In this document: positions 6,338-16,087 of the stretch, piece by piece
Position numbering within the stretch: position 1 is the stretch's first letter
Layout of the letters: every line of letters starts with the position of its first letter
Source of the DNA: Deltaproteobacteria bacterium
Lineage (GTDB): Bacteria; Myxococcota_A; UBA796; SXON01
Direction of reading: 5' to 3'
Assembly (NCBI GenBank): GCA_947490345.1
Contig: CANLGL010000015.1
Coordinates: 31,615 to 95,614 of the forward strand
Length of the DNA: 64,000 nucleotides
The notes under the pieces: model-generated
The model's database searches: none
The model's input: the letters and a program-made list of their open reading frames with translations, nothing else
Told to the model about the DNA's origin: nothing
Made by a program: the position numbers and the translations under genes

Positions 6338-9070
6338 CTACCCGAGCGCCTCTGCCACCAGCGACGCCTGCTCGGCCAGGTGGCGGTCGTGGTAGCCCGT
6401 AGCGGGTGCAGCCCCCGGACGGCGACCGGCGTACCGAGGAATGATCCCGGCGTCCATGAACTGCAGCGCCACAAAGGGCCACGGGCCCATGTTCTTCGGC
6501 TCTTCCTGACACCAGACAACCTCGGCGTCCGGATGCCGCGCCAGCTCGTCGGTGATGGCGGCCAACGGAAAGGGGTAGAGCTGCTCCACCCGCACCAATG
6601 CAACGTCCTGACGCTCACCGCGCGCTGCCAACAGATCGTAATACACCTTGCCCCAACACAAGACCACGCGCTTGCGCCCGCTGCTGTCGCCGATCACCTC
6701 CTGGAACGCGCCCGTCGCGAGGTCCTCCAAGGGCGATGCCACCGTGCGTAGGAGTGACTTCGGCGTGAAGACAACCAGTGGATCTCGCACCTTACGAAGC
6801 ACCTGCCGTCGTAAGAGATGGAATATCTGAGCGGGGGTGGTGCAGTTGACAACCTGGAGGTTTCCCTCGGCACACATCTGCAAGAATCGCTCCGGCCGGG
6901 CGCTGGAGTGCTCGGGACCCTGGCCCTCGTAGCCATGTGGCAACAACATGACCAGCCCGGACAGCCGGTTCCACTTCGCTTCGCCACAAGCGATGAAGTT
7001 ATCGATGATGATCTGCCCACCGTTGGCAAAGTCGCCGAACTGCGCCTCCCAGAGCACCAGCGCGTCGGGGTAGTCCATCGAATAGCCGTACTCAAAACCG
7101 AGGACGGCGGTCTCTGACAACAACGAGTTGTAGACTTCGAAGCGCGCCTGATCGGGTGCCAGGTGGTCAAGTGCGCACCAGCTCCCCCCCGTGGTCTGGT
7201 CACGGACGACCGCGTGGCGATGGCTGAAGGTGCCCCGGCCGGCGTCCTGCCCACTGAGGCGTACCCGGTACCCGGCGGTGACCAACGATCCGTACGCCAA
7301 CAACTCAGCGGCCGCCCAGTCTACAGGCTTCGTCCCGGCCGCCTGGTCGTCACGCAGCTTGTAGATGCTCCGGGCCAGCTTGGGGTGAAGGTGGAATCCA
7401 TCGGGGGTGCGGTTGAGCCCGGCGAGCAGCTCGCGGAGGCGGGTGATGGGCACGGTGGTGTCCGCGACGTCGGCTTGACCGCTGTGGTAGTGGGACCAGA
7501 GACCGCGAAGGGCAGAGCCTTCTGAGACTCCATTTCCGCTGCGGACGACCTTCAGGGCAACGTCGAGCTCGGCACGGAAGCCGGCCTCCATCGTGTCGGC
7601 GGCGGCGCGGGTGATGGTGCCCTTCTGGATGAGCCGGCGGAGGTACACCTCGCGCACGCCGGGGTGCTCGGCGATGCGTTTGTACATGATCGGCTGGGTG
7701 TAGAAGGGCTCGTCCATCTCGTTGTGGCCGTGCCGGCGGAAACAATACAGGTCGATGATGACGTCACGACGATAGCGTTGGCGCCACGCCACCGCCAACT
7801 CGGTCACGTGCGCCACCGCCTCAGGATCTTCGCCGTTGACGTGGAAGATCGGGACGCCCAACATACGGGCAACGTCGGTGCTGTAGGGGGTGGAGCGGCC
7901 CTCGGTGGGGGTGGTGGTGAAGCCGATCTGGTTGTTGATGACCAGATGAATGGTGCCGCCGGTACGATACCCCGGAAGGTCTGACAGATTCAGCGTCTCG
8001 GCGACGACCCCCTGTCCCGCGAAGGCCGCGTCACCGTGAATCAAAAGCGGAAGTGCCACACGTCGGTCATCCGGCGACGAGCGGTCTTGTTTGGCGCGAC
8101 ATCGACCCTCGCACACCGGATTTACCGCCTCAAGATGGGAGGGGTTGAAACAGAGGGACAAGTGCACGGCGTTGCCGCCGGAGGTCACGATGTTCGAGCT
8201 GTAGCCGAGGTGATATTTGACGTCGCCCGAGCCGGTCGAGTCATGGTCGTCGTGCTGCCCAGCAAACTCCGCAAGCATCTTGCCAGCGGGCTTCTTGAGG
8301 ATGTTCAAGAGCACGTTGAGGCGACCGCGGTGGGCCATGCCGATGACCACTTCGCGCACGCCGTCGTTGCCGGCCCGCTCGATGATCATCTCCATGGCCG
8401 GAATGATGGACTCGGCGCCCTCAAGCGAAAATCGCTTGTTTCCCTGGAACTTCACGGCGAGGAAGCGCTCGAATCCGTCGGCGCGGGTCAGCGCCCCCAG
8501 CACCTTGACCTCCGCCGCCTTGTCCAGGCTGGAGCGTAAAAAACGAGTCTCGAACTGCTCAACCGCCCAGTTCTTCTGGCCGACGTCGCGAATGTTCATG
8601 AACTCGACGCCGACGGTGCTGCTGTAGAGTTGTTTCAGTCGTGCAATGATGGTCGCGACCGATGCGTGTGAGGGCATTCCGTACATGGGCGACGTCGAGA
8701 CGACCACGTCCATGTCGGCTGCCGTGAGCCCAAAGTACTCAGGGTCAAGCTCAGGATGCTTGCGGTCGGCTTCGAGTCCGAGCGGATCGGTCTGGGCGCC
8801 CTCGTGGCCGCGCACGCGATAGGCGTTGATGAAGCGGGCGACCTTCGCCTGGCGATCGACCGATTCGTGGTTGGCGGCCAGCGGCGTGGCGTGACTGCCG
8901 GCAAAGATGCTGCGGGACGCCAACGTGGGACCACGGGGAGCGGCCCCATTGTAGGCCTCGAAGGCCTCCCGAGACGCGGGATCGACCGACGCCGGGTCGT
9001 CGCGAAACTGGAGGTAGAGCGCTTCGAGGTAGGCGGCGTTTTCGGCGTTCTGCAGCGGATCGTGCGACAT
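6338..9070 (-). CDS. sucA: 2-oxoglutarate dehydrogenase E1 component
   Basis: 910 residues, the normal length. This thiamine diphosphate enzyme decarboxylates 2-oxoglutarate and passes the succinyl group to the lipoyl arm of E2 in the TCA cycle. Seen: the N-terminal E2-binding segment with Y-L-E-A-L-Y-x-x-F, G-M-A-H-R-G-R-L-N-V-L, F-N-P-S-H-L-E, H-G-D-A-A-F-A-G-Q-G, F-R-R-H-G-H-N-E-M-D-E-P in the cofactor region, and a full C-terminal domain with E-Y-G-Y-S and P-K-S-L-L-R. The E2 (sucB) and E3 genes are not next to it, unlike most bacteria. lipB, which lipoylates E2, lies 20 kb away. Confidence 0.97.
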   Translation of the reverse strand: MSHDPLQNAENAAYLEALYLQFRDDPASVDPASREAFEAYNGAAPRGPTLASRSIFAGSHATPLAANHESVDRQAKVARFINAYRVRGHEGAQTDPLGLEADRKHPELDPEYFGLTAADMDVVVSTSPMYGMPSHASVATIIARLKQLYSSTVGVEFMNIRDVGQKNWAVEQFETRFLRSSLDKAAEVKVLGALTRADGFERFLAVKFQGNKRFSLEGAESIIPAMEMIIERAGNDGVREVVIGMAHRGRLNVLLNILKKPAGKMLAEFAGQHDDHDSTGSGDVKYHLGYSSNIVTSGGNAVHLSLCFNPSHLEAVNPVCEGRCRAKQDRSSPDDRRVALPLLIHGDAAFAGQGVVAETLNLSDLPGYRTGGTIHLVINNQIGFTTTPTEGRSTPYSTDVARMLGVPIFHVNGEDPEAVAHVTELAVAWRQRYRRDVIIDLYCFRRHGHNEMDEPFYTQPIMYKRIAEHPGVREVYLRRLIQKGTITRAAADTMEAGFRAELDVALKVVRSGNGVSEGSALRGLWSHYHSGQADVADTTVPITRLRELLAGLNRTPDGFHLHPKLARSIYKLRDDQAAGTKPVDWAAAELLAYGSLVTAGYRVRLSGQDAGRGTFSHRHAVVRDQTTGGSWCALDHLAPDQARFEVYNSLLSETAVLGFEYGYSMDYPDALVLWEAQFGDFANGGQIIIDNFIACGEAKWNRLSGLVMLLPHGYEGQGPEHSSARPERFLQMCAEGNLQVVNCTTPAQIFHLLRRQVLRKVRDPLVVFTPKSLLRTVASPLEDLATGAFQEVIGDSSGRKRVVLCWGKVYYDLLAARGERQDVALVRVEQLYPFPLAAITDELARHPDAEVVWCQEEPKNMGPWPFVALQFMDAGIIPRYAGRRPGAAPATGYHDRHLAEQASLVAEALG

Positions 9071-9123
9071 CCGCCGCGCTTATGCCCGCGCGTGCCCCCA
9101 TGCACGGGGATACGCGCGCCCGC

Positions 9124-9888
9124 ATGCGGATCACCACCCTCAACTGCAACGGATTGCGCGCGGCCGAACGAAAGGGCTTCCGCGAGTGGCTCGCCCGCGC
9201 CGATCCCGACGTGCTGTGCCTCCAGGAGGTGCGCGCCGACGAAGCCGACGTGCCCGCGGACCTCTGGCGCCCGGCGGGGTGGCAGGCGCGTTGGCATCCG
9301 GCCGAGAAGAAGGGCTACGCGGGCACCTCGGTCTGGGCGCGTTCGTCCATCGCCTCCACGTTCACCGTCGGGACCGGCCATCCACGCGGAGACGGCGAGG
9401 GCCGAGTGGTCGGCGCCCACCTCCCCGATCTCGACGTATGGAGCCTGTACATGCCCTCGGGCTCCAGCGGCCCGGACCGGCAGGCGTGGAAATTCGAGTA
9501 CATGGAGCACATCTTCCCGTGGTTGGAAGCGATCGTCCGCTCTGGCCGGCCCGCGCTGATTTGCGGCGACATCAACATCGCTCATACGGCGATGGACATC
9601 AAGAATGCCAAGGGCAACGCAAAGAACTCCGGCTTTCTCCCCGAAGAGCGAGCCTGGCTCGACCGCCTGGTGGCACTGGGCTGGCGTGACCTGTTTCGGG
9701 AGGCAAACCCGACGTCTCAGGACTACAGTTGGTGGTCCCAGCGCGGCCAGGCGCGCGCCAAGGACGTCGGCTGGCGCATCGATCACATGTGGGGAACGCC
9801 GGGGCTCGGCCTGCGCGCGGTGACCATCGAGCGCGGGGCCGGACTCTCCGACCATGCGCCAGTCACCGCCGAGATCATCGTCGGATGA
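9124..9888 (+). CDS. xthA: exodeoxyribonuclease III / AP endonuclease
   Basis: 254 residues from the ATG at 9124, where the family begins (M-R-I-T-T-L-N-C-N-G-L-R-A-A); an in-frame ATG at 9082 adds 14 unlike residues. It is a Mg-dependent endonuclease/exonuclease/phosphatase-fold enzyme that cuts DNA at abasic sites. Catalytic motifs are all present: L-Q-E-V-R, C-G-D-I-N-I-A-H, W-R-I-D-H and S-D-H-A-P-V at the end. Divergent from sucA across about 53 bases. Its stop overlaps the next start by four bases (ATGA). Confidence 0.95.
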   Translation: MRITTLNCNGLRAAERKGFREWLARADPDVLCLQEVRADEADVPADLWRPAGWQARWHPAEKKGYAGTSVWARSSIASTFTVGTGHPRGDGEGRVVGAHLPDLDVWSLYMPSGSSGPDRQAWKFEYMEHIFPWLEAIVRSGRPALICGDINIAHTAMDIKNAKGNAKNSGFLPEERAWLDRLVALGWRDLFREANPTSQDYSWWSQRGQARAKDVGWRIDHMWGTPGLGLRAVTIERGAGLSDHAPVTAEIIVG

Positions 9889-11003
9889 GGGTCATAGTCG
9901 CCGCCGCGCTCGGTGCCATCGCGACCGCTTGTGCCCCCCATCCGGTTCCCGTCGCGGTGCCTGCCCCCGACACCCACATCCGCTACCGAACCGGCGATGT
10001 GCTCCCCGCGCTTGGACCCGAGGCGCACCAGGATCGCGGCCTGCAAGCTGCCGCCGAAGCGCTCGCCGCCTCCGCCACCAGTCCCGCCGCCCGCCTCACC
10101 ACCGGTGCGGTCCGCGCCGCCCTGGAAAACGCGCACTACCCCGGGCCCGCTCGTTTCGTGGTCGTCGTGGCTGGAAAGGAACCACCGCGATCGCTCTTTG
10201 AGTCCGTTCCCACCGGGCTCGCCGTGGATGTCGGCTGGGCGTGGCGGGACTACTCCGACGGCACGCGTTGGTGGGTGCTCGGATGGTGCGCGCGGCGTCT
10301 GCAGCTGGACGATGTTCCGGCCACGGTGCTCCCGGGCAGGGGCGTGGGGATCCGCGTCGAGGGTGGCAAGAACCCCCGACTCTTCGTCGTCGCGCCGGGC
10401 GGCCGATGGCGGGAGTACGTGCTGACCGCCGGCTCGACCCGATGGGTAGGCGACATGAACGAGCGCGGCGCGTACCGCATGGAGGTCGTCGACGGCGACC
10501 GGGTCGAGCTGCTCTTTGCGGTCCACGTGGCCGAGGCCATCGCCCCGGTACCCGTGCTCCCGACCCAGCGCACGCTCGAGAATCCCTACGCCGCGGTCGA
10601 TCGGCTCTACACCCGAATCAACGAGTTCCGAAGGGTCAACGGCCTGGGCGCGGTCGGTCGTTTCCCGCTTTTCGAGCCGTTGGTTCGCGAGCACGCCGCT
10701 TGCCTCGCCGCCGCTGGCGTGGCCGCCCACAAGACCGAGCAATGCGCCAGCCTCCCTGAGCGCGCGACAGCCACCTACTACCCGCGCGGCCACTACTACG
10801 AGAACGTCGCGGTAGCCGACACCGTGGACGAAGCGTGGGAGACCCTGCTTGCCTCACCCGGCCACCTCGCGAATGTCCTCTGTCGCGACTGTACGCATGT
10901 CAGTATCGCCGCGGTCATGGAGCCGGTGCCTGACCCGCGGCTGTACGTGGTGTGGGAGGTGATGGCCTTCCCAGCCGGCGAGCCCGAGGCTATTCGGAAG
11001 TGA
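9885..11003 (+). CDS. lipoprotein with a C-terminal CAP/SCP-like domain
   Basis: 372 residues. The N-terminus A-A-A-L-G-A-I-A-T-A-C-A-P-H is a lipoprotein signal with the lipid Cys near residue 16. Residues 20-220 are of unknown fold. The last 140 residues resemble a CAP (cysteine-rich secretory/PR-1) domain: I-N-E-F-R-R-V-N-G-L, V-R-E-H-A-A-C-L-A-A, Y-Y-E-N-V-A, W-E-T-L-L-A-S-P-G-H-L-A-N-V-L. CAP domains act outside the cell, often as lipid-binding or unknown-function modules. It overlaps xthA upstream by four bases and the amidase downstream by one base (TGATG), so the three genes look like one operon. Confidence 0.75.
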   Translation: MRVIVAAALGAIATACAPHPVPVAVPAPDTHIRYRTGDVLPALGPEAHQDRGLQAAAEALAASATSPAARLTTGAVRAALENAHYPGPARFVVVVAGKEPPRSLFESVPTGLAVDVGWAWRDYSDGTRWWVLGWCARRLQLDDVPATVLPGRGVGIRVEGGKNPRLFVVAPGGRWREYVLTAGSTRWVGDMNERGAYRMEVVDGDRVELLFAVHVAEAIAPVPVLPTQRTLENPYAAVDRLYTRINEFRRVNGLGAVGRFPLFEPLVREHAACLAAAGVAAHKTEQCASLPERATATYYPRGHYYENVAVADTVDEAWETLLASPGHLANVLCRDCTHVSIAAVMEPVPDPRLYVVWEVMAFPAGEPEAIRK

Positions 11004-12490
11004 TGCCTATCGCCGACTGGTCTTCGCTCGATGCCACCGCCCTCGCCGCCCTCGTGGCCAGGGGTGACACCAGCCCGCGCGAGCTCGTCCAGACCGCGCT
11101 CGCGGCCATCGATCGCGTCAATCCGCAGCTCAACGCAACCGTGTTTCGAATGGATGAGCTGGCGTTGGCGGCGGCGGATGCTCCCCTACCCGACGGCCCC
11201 TTTCGCGGCGTTCCGATGGTCATCAAGGACCTGGACGGCTTCTGCGCCGGGGTGCCGTACACGATGTCCAGCCGCTTCTTGGCCGGCTTCGTCCCCGATC
11301 ACGACGCCGAGGTGATCGCTCGGCTTCGACGGGCCGGATTCCTGTTCGTCGCCAAGACGAACTGTCCGGAGCTCGGCATCCTCGGCACGACCGAACCCGA
11401 GCTCCGCGGTCCCACGCATAATCCCTGGAACCTGGCCCACACTCCGGGAGGGTCCTCGGGCGGAAGCGCTGCCCTCGTCGCGGCGGGGGCGGTGCCCGTG
11501 GGTCACGGTGGCGACGGGGGCGGCTCGATCCGGATCCCCGCGTCGGCCTGTGGACTCTTCGGCCTGAAGGTCAGCCGCGGGTTGTTGCCACTCGGTCCAG
11601 AGTTGGGGGAAGGATGGGGTGGTTACGTTGTTCCGGGCGTCGTCACCCGCAGCGTGCGCGACTCGGCGGCAATCTACGACGCTTTGGCGGGGCCGAGCGC
11701 TGGTGACCCCTACTGTGGGCCCACGCCTGCCCGCCCGTTCCTCGCTGAGTTGGCAACCGACCCCGCCCCGCTGCGCATCGCCGTGTGTCGGGATTCTCTG
11801 TTTGGCCGCGCGATCGACGCGGAGTGCCTCGCCGGCCTGGGCGAAACCGCGAAGCTGTGCGAATCACTCGGTCACCATGTCGAGGAGGCCCGCCCCCAGT
11901 TCGATCGTGATGCGTTGGTGCTCGCCTACCTCACCCAGGTCGCCGCCAGCGTGTCGACGGAGGTGTCTGACGCCGGTAGGTGGGTCGGTCGTCCGCCCGC
12001 CGCCGCTGGGTTCGAGCCCGCTACCTGGTTCCTCCACCAGCTGGGTCAGAAGCTCAGCGCGGCCGACCTGCAAGCGGGTCGAGAGGCGGCCCAAGCGGCG
12101 GGACGCGCGCTGGCCCAGTTTTTCGAGCGTTACGATGTGTTGTTGCTCCCTACGCTGGCCACTCCGCCGGTGCGCCTCGGTCAGGCCGCACTCAAGGCCG
12201 GTGAGCGCATCGGCCTCGGCGTGCTCCGCTCCGCCCCGATCAAATCGGTGATGATGGGTGTGCTCCGCGATCTCGCCGACCGAAGCCTTGAAGCGGTGCC
12301 CAACACCCAACTCTTCAACATGACCGGGGTACCGGCCATGTCGGTGCCGCTGCATTGGAGCGCCCGCGGTCTGCCAGTGGGCATGCAGTTTGCCACACGC
12401 TTTGGCGGGGATGGACTCTTGTTCCAGCTCGCCGGCCAACTCGAACGCGCGCGCCCCTGGGCGGCACGGCGACCGCCGATCTGGGCCTGA
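11003..12490 (+). CDS. amidase, amidase-signature family
   Basis: 495 residues from the ATG at 11003, which shares one base with the stop of the upstream gene. Ser-cisSer-Lys hydrolase: Lys75 in M-V-I-K-D, cis-Ser152 in P-G-G-S-S-G-G-S, and nucleophile Ser175 in D-G-G-G-S-I-R-I-P-A. A complete C-terminal domain with M-T-G-V-P-A-M-S-V-P and G-L-P-V-G-M-Q-F is present. It cleaves a carboxylic amide; fatty-acid amidase-like and aryl amidase-like members look alike, so the substrate is open. No gatBC neighbours, so it is not likely to be GatA. No signal peptide. Confidence 0.88.
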   Translation: MPIADWSSLDATALAALVARGDTSPRELVQTALAAIDRVNPQLNATVFRMDELALAAADAPLPDGPFRGVPMVIKDLDGFCAGVPYTMSSRFLAGFVPDHDAEVIARLRRAGFLFVAKTNCPELGILGTTEPELRGPTHNPWNLAHTPGGSSGGSAALVAAGAVPVGHGGDGGGSIRIPASACGLFGLKVSRGLLPLGPELGEGWGGYVVPGVVTRSVRDSAAIYDALAGPSAGDPYCGPTPARPFLAELATDPAPLRIAVCRDSLFGRAIDAECLAGLGETAKLCESLGHHVEEARPQFDRDALVLAYLTQVAASVSTEVSDAGRWVGRPPAAAGFEPATWFLHQLGQKLSAADLQAGREAAQAAGRALAQFFERYDVLLLPTLATPPVRLGQAALKAGERIGLGVLRSAPIKSVMMGVLRDLADRSLEAVPNTQLFNMTGVPAMSVPLHWSARGLPVGMQFATRFGGDGLLFQLAGQLERARPWAARRPPIWA

Positions 12491-12586
12491 GGGGAAACCG
12501 GGGAAAGCAGCCTTTCCAGCCGCTCACCCGCGCGGCCGCCGCCTCCCGGCGGCTCGACGGTGTACTCTCCGATTGGGGAGGCTCCA

Positions 12587-13934
12587 ATGCACCTGTCCCG
12601 CCGAGAACTGCTCGCCGCCCTGGGACCCCTCGTCGCGTGCAGCGGGCGCCACCCGACCGGACCACCGCCGGACATCCTGCTGGTGACCTTCTGTTCGCTC
12701 CGCGCTGATCGTGTCGGCGCGTTCGGGTACACCACGCGGGCCACCACCCCCCGGCTCGACGCGTTCGCCGCCCGGGGCCGTGCGCTTCACACGCGCCTGG
12801 GCGAATGCGACCTGGACCAACGCCGCGCACGCCAGCATCCTCACCGGTAGTTTCGTCGGTCATCATCGTGTGGCAGACGATCAAGACGCGCTCGCCCCCG
12901 GGATCTCGACGCTGCCGGGCTTGCTCCGGGACGCCGGGTGGCGGACCTCGGCGTCGCTGCAGGAGTCCACCCCCATGTCGCTGCCGGACTCATCGGGCAT
13001 CACCGGCGGTTTCTCCACGGTCACCCGCGCGCGGACCCTGAGCGAGTGGACCCCGGAGCCCTTCGCCGCGTGGGCGGCCGCGGAGCCGTCGCCGTTTGTG
13101 GGTCTGGTGCACCTCCGGGCCGCGCATTCGCCATTCGGGGACGGCTCTCCGTTTCTGCCCCCCGGCGGCCTCCACCCCGACATCCTCAAGTGGCAGGCGG
13201 GGATGCCTCGCATGGGCAGCGGCGTGACGCCCATCTGGTCGGAGGACACGGATCCGCACCGCTGGTTGCTCGAGCGGATGAAGCGGGACCCGCTCGTCGC
13301 CGAGCAGCTCTCGCTGGCGTACGACTCGTCGATCCACGCCGCGGATCGCGACTTCGGCCGCGTGCTCGACGCGCTCGACCGGGTCGGTCGCCTCGACAAC
13401 ACGATCGTGGTCGCGGTCGCGGACCACGGCGAGTCGCTCCCCGGCCACAAGGACCGCCTGGAACGCGGCGTGCTGCACATCCCGCTCCTTGTCCGCGTGC
13501 CGGGCGGCAGCGGGCGCTCCGTGCCCGACGACGTGTCCCAGGTCGACGTCGTGCCGACCCTCCTGGACCTCGCCAACCTCGGCGCTCCCGGGACGGTGGA
13601 TGGACAGAGCCTTGTCCCCCTCCTCCGTGGCGAGGCGATGCCGGCGAGGCCCGCGTTCAGCCAGTCCATCACCCGCGACGCCGCCGGTGTCGTCATCCGT
13701 CGGGAGGCGATTGTCTCCGGCGGGCTGCGCCTCGTCCAGTTTGATGACACACGGTGGGACATTGAGGAGGAGTCCGCCGGCGCGGTCCGAAGAACCAACC
13801 GACGCACCGCTGAAACCGACGCGCTCCATGCCCAACTCCAGGAGCTCGGCGCCGACACCTGGGTGCCGGCCGGGCCCAAGCCCCCGGTCGCGGAGGAGCT
13901 GCGCAAGCAGATTCAGCAGAGCGGCTACTGGTAG
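12587..13934 (+). pseudogene. sulfatase/alkaline phosphatase-superfamily lipoprotein, frame broken and active site degenerate
   Basis: The ATG at 12587 follows GGGGAGG at good spacing. The N-terminus L-S-R-R-E-L-L with L-V-A-C at the end of the leader looks like a Tat lipoprotein signal. The first ~65 residues (I-L-L-V-T-F-C-S-L-R-A-D, T-P-R-L-D-A-F-A-A-R) are in one frame and run out near 12850; the rest (F-T-R-A-W-A-N-A-T, A-S-I-L-T-G, V-A-D-H-G-E-S-L) continues in another frame to 13934. The switch lies near the GGGG run at about 12774-12778; removing one G joins them. The usual first metal Asp (D-T-L-R-A-D) is Cys here, and the C/S-x-P-S-R nucleophile motif reads T-N-A-A-H, so formylglycine chemistry is not possible. 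Either decayed, or a sequencing indel in a non-sulfatase relative. Confidence 0.65.
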
Positions 13935-13940
13935 CGAAGG

Positions 13941-14822
13941 CTAAACGCCCCGCAATCGCAGCACCGGCACCAATTCCGGCGCATCCGGCGCCAGGCCCAC
14001 GATGCGTCCCTGGTGAATGAGCCGGACCAGCGGCGCGGGGAAACCCTCCGGGAGGCTCCAAGGGGCCGGGCGCACGTCCCCGCGCGGAACGGGCGATCCC
14101 GCCTCCAACAAGCTGCGTTCTTCGTCACGAAGGCGCCGGGTGAGGCACCACGGCAAGAGCGCCTCGCCCTGAAGCCGCATCATCGGTGCGTCCGGCGCCG
14201 GGTCGATCCACGGGCCGATGCTCACGCGGCGCAAGGTCGCGAGGTGCGCCGTCGCCCCCAGGGTCCGCCCGAGGTCGCGGGCGAGACTCCGGACGTAGAA
14301 GCCACCGCCGACGGAGACGCGCATCCACGACCGCCACGGCAACTCGTGGCGAACCCAGGCCCCCTCATGCAGCAAAACACGCGACGGAGGCACCTCCACC
14401 GACTCCCCCCGGTGTGCACGAACGTAGGCGCGCTCGCCGCCAACCCGTTTGTTGCTCGTCGCCGGCGGCACCTGCGCCGTCCAGCCCGTCAGGGACTTCA
14501 TTTCATCATCAAGTCGCGACTCATTAAGTGCGGACGTATCGCCCGTCGCGACAACGCTTCCGAGGGGGTCGAGCGTATCCGTTTCCGCCCCCCACACCAC
14601 CTCGGCCTCGTAGACCTTGGGCACCGCGTGCAGGAACTCGAAGAGCTTGGTCGCCTCGCCGACCAGAATCAAAAGCAGACCCTCGGCAAAGGGGTCGAGG
14701 GCGCCGCCATGACACATCGACAGGCGCGAGGTCCCGCGCAGGCCTTCGACGACCGACCGGCTGGTAGCTCCCACCGGTTTGTGGGCGAGGTACACGCCCG
14801 GCGCGAGGATAGGCGTGCTCAT
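13941..14822 (-). CDS. truB: tRNA pseudouridine-55 synthase
   Basis: 293 residues from the ATG at 14822. TruB makes pseudouridine 55 in the T loop of tRNAs. Seen: the opening L-A-H-K-P-V-G-A-T-S, catalytic Asp in H-G-G-A-L-D-P-F-A-E-G-L-L near residue 40, V-Y-E-A-E-V-V-W-G, and F-Y-V-R-S-L-A-R-D-L-G in the C-terminal half. The usual flanking rbfA/rpsO genes are absent. Its start codon overlaps the divergent start codon of the next gene in the tetranucleotide CATG, which is unusual. Confidence 0.92.
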   Translation of the reverse strand: MSTPILAPGVYLAHKPVGATSRSVVEGLRGTSRLSMCHGGALDPFAEGLLLILVGEATKLFEFLHAVPKVYEAEVVWGAETDTLDPLGSVVATGDTSALNESRLDDEMKSLTGWTAQVPPATSNKRVGGERAYVRAHRGESVEVPPSRVLLHEGAWVRHELPWRSWMRVSVGGGFYVRSLARDLGRTLGATAHLATLRRVSIGPWIDPAPDAPMMRLQGEALLPWCLTRRLRDEERSLLEAGSPVPRGDVRPAPWSLPEGFPAPLVRLIHQGRIVGLAPDAPELVPVLRLRGV

Positions 14823-16071
14823 GGACCGCCCGGGTAACACCCTCTCCATCACCCACGCCCGCGGTAGGGTCGACGTCCGCGCGGCGTGGACTCGGGCGGA
14901 AGTGTTTGCCACCATCGAGCTGCTGTTGTCTGGGTGGGAGTCGGTACTGCCGCCCAATCACGACGCGCGAATCGTCATCAAACCGAACCTCAACAACGAT
15001 CTCGTGGCGCTCACCGGGAACTGCGCCGACCTGCGGGTGATCGCCGCGTTGATCGAGGCGCTCCACCGCCGCGGCTACAGCGACATCACCGTCGCCGACG
15101 GCAGCAACGTCGGCATCGAGCGCCGCAACATCTCCAGCTTCAAGAGGCTTCGTATCGACAAGTTGGCCGCTCGCTATGGCGCCCGAACCGTCGATCTCAA
15201 CCGCGACGAAGGCCGCCGCATCGTGCTGCATGCCGGCGCCGAGCCGCTGGTGGCCAAGACAGTGCTCGACGCGGACTTCCTGATCTCGGTCCCGAAGATC
15301 AAGACCCACGCCGAGGCGGGGCTCTCCTGCGCGATGAAGAACTGGGTCGGCATCTGCGTGGGCCAGGACAAACGCCACATGCATCACGACCTCGGGCGCA
15401 ACATCTTCGCGCTCTCTGAGGTGGTGCAGCCCGACCTCATCCTGGTGGACGGGCTCGTCGCCATGGAGGGGAACGGGCCCGGCGACGGGGAGCCGGTACG
15501 GTTGGGGCGGCTGTTGATGGCCGACGACCCCTTCCTCAACGACGTGGTCGCCGCGCGGCTGGTGGGAATCGCCCCGCGGACGGTGCCGTACCTCCAGCAC
15601 GCGCTCGACGCCGGGGTGGTCGACCAAGCGTTGTTGTCACAGGTGGAGCGCGAGGTCGCCGTCGTGGTGGCAATCCAACCCGCTCCGCCCCGCAGCCGTC
15701 TGGCCGAGCTGTCCGAATCGCGACACCTGACTTGGCTCAAGACCGCGGTGCAGCCGTTGGTGGCCCTACCAGCGGTGTCGGAGCTCGCCTACAAGGCGAG
15801 GATCATCCAGGATGTCTACTCGCTCGAAGATGACACGCTGCGCCTCGTCGCGCGGGCCGCAGACACCTGCGGCGACTGTCGCAAATGCGAAGATGTCTGC
15901 CCCACTGGGCTGAAGCTGGAGGACATCGGGGTGAAGCTGGAGTTGCCCGACTGCGTGCAGTGTCTCTACTGTTGGTGGGTGTGTCCCAAGCAGGCGTTGA
16001 CGCTGACGGGTGAGCCGGCCGCGATGCAGCGGCAGATCGACCGGTACAAGGGGGCGATTGAGGGGTTGTGA
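14821..16071 (+). CDS. DUF362 protein with a C-terminal two-cluster ferredoxin domain
   Basis: 416 residues from the ATG at 14821. The main part is a DUF362 domain (R-I-V-I-K-P-N-L-N-N, V-A-D-G-S-N-V-G, D-F-L-I-S-V-P-K-I-K-T-H, M-K-N-W-V-G, L-V-D-G-L-V-A-M-E-G-N-G-P). The last 60 residues hold two 4Fe-4S motifs, C-G-D-C-R-K-C-E-D-V-C-P and C-V-Q-C-L-Y-C-W-W-V-C-P. DUF362 proteins have no settled function; the ferredoxin part points to electron transfer. No signal peptide. The start is shared head to head with truB. Confidence 0.82.
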   Translation: MDRPGNTLSITHARGRVDVRAAWTRAEVFATIELLLSGWESVLPPNHDARIVIKPNLNNDLVALTGNCADLRVIAALIEALHRRGYSDITVADGSNVGIERRNISSFKRLRIDKLAARYGARTVDLNRDEGRRIVLHAGAEPLVAKTVLDADFLISVPKIKTHAEAGLSCAMKNWVGICVGQDKRHMHHDLGRNIFALSEVVQPDLILVDGLVAMEGNGPGDGEPVRLGRLLMADDPFLNDVVAARLVGIAPRTVPYLQHALDAGVVDQALLSQVEREVAVVVAIQPAPPRSRLAELSESRHLTWLKTAVQPLVALPAVSELAYKARIIQDVYSLEDDTLRLVARAADTCGDCRKCEDVCPTGLKLEDIGVKLELPDCVQCLYCWWVCPKQALTLTGEPAAMQRQIDRYKGAIEGL

Positions 16072-16087
16072 ATCGAGAGCGCGAATC

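Noticed and set aside
6356..9855. Many long reading frames opposite sucA and xthA
   Set aside because: They are antisense shadows in GC-rich DNA, rich in Arg/Ala/Gly, with no domain character.
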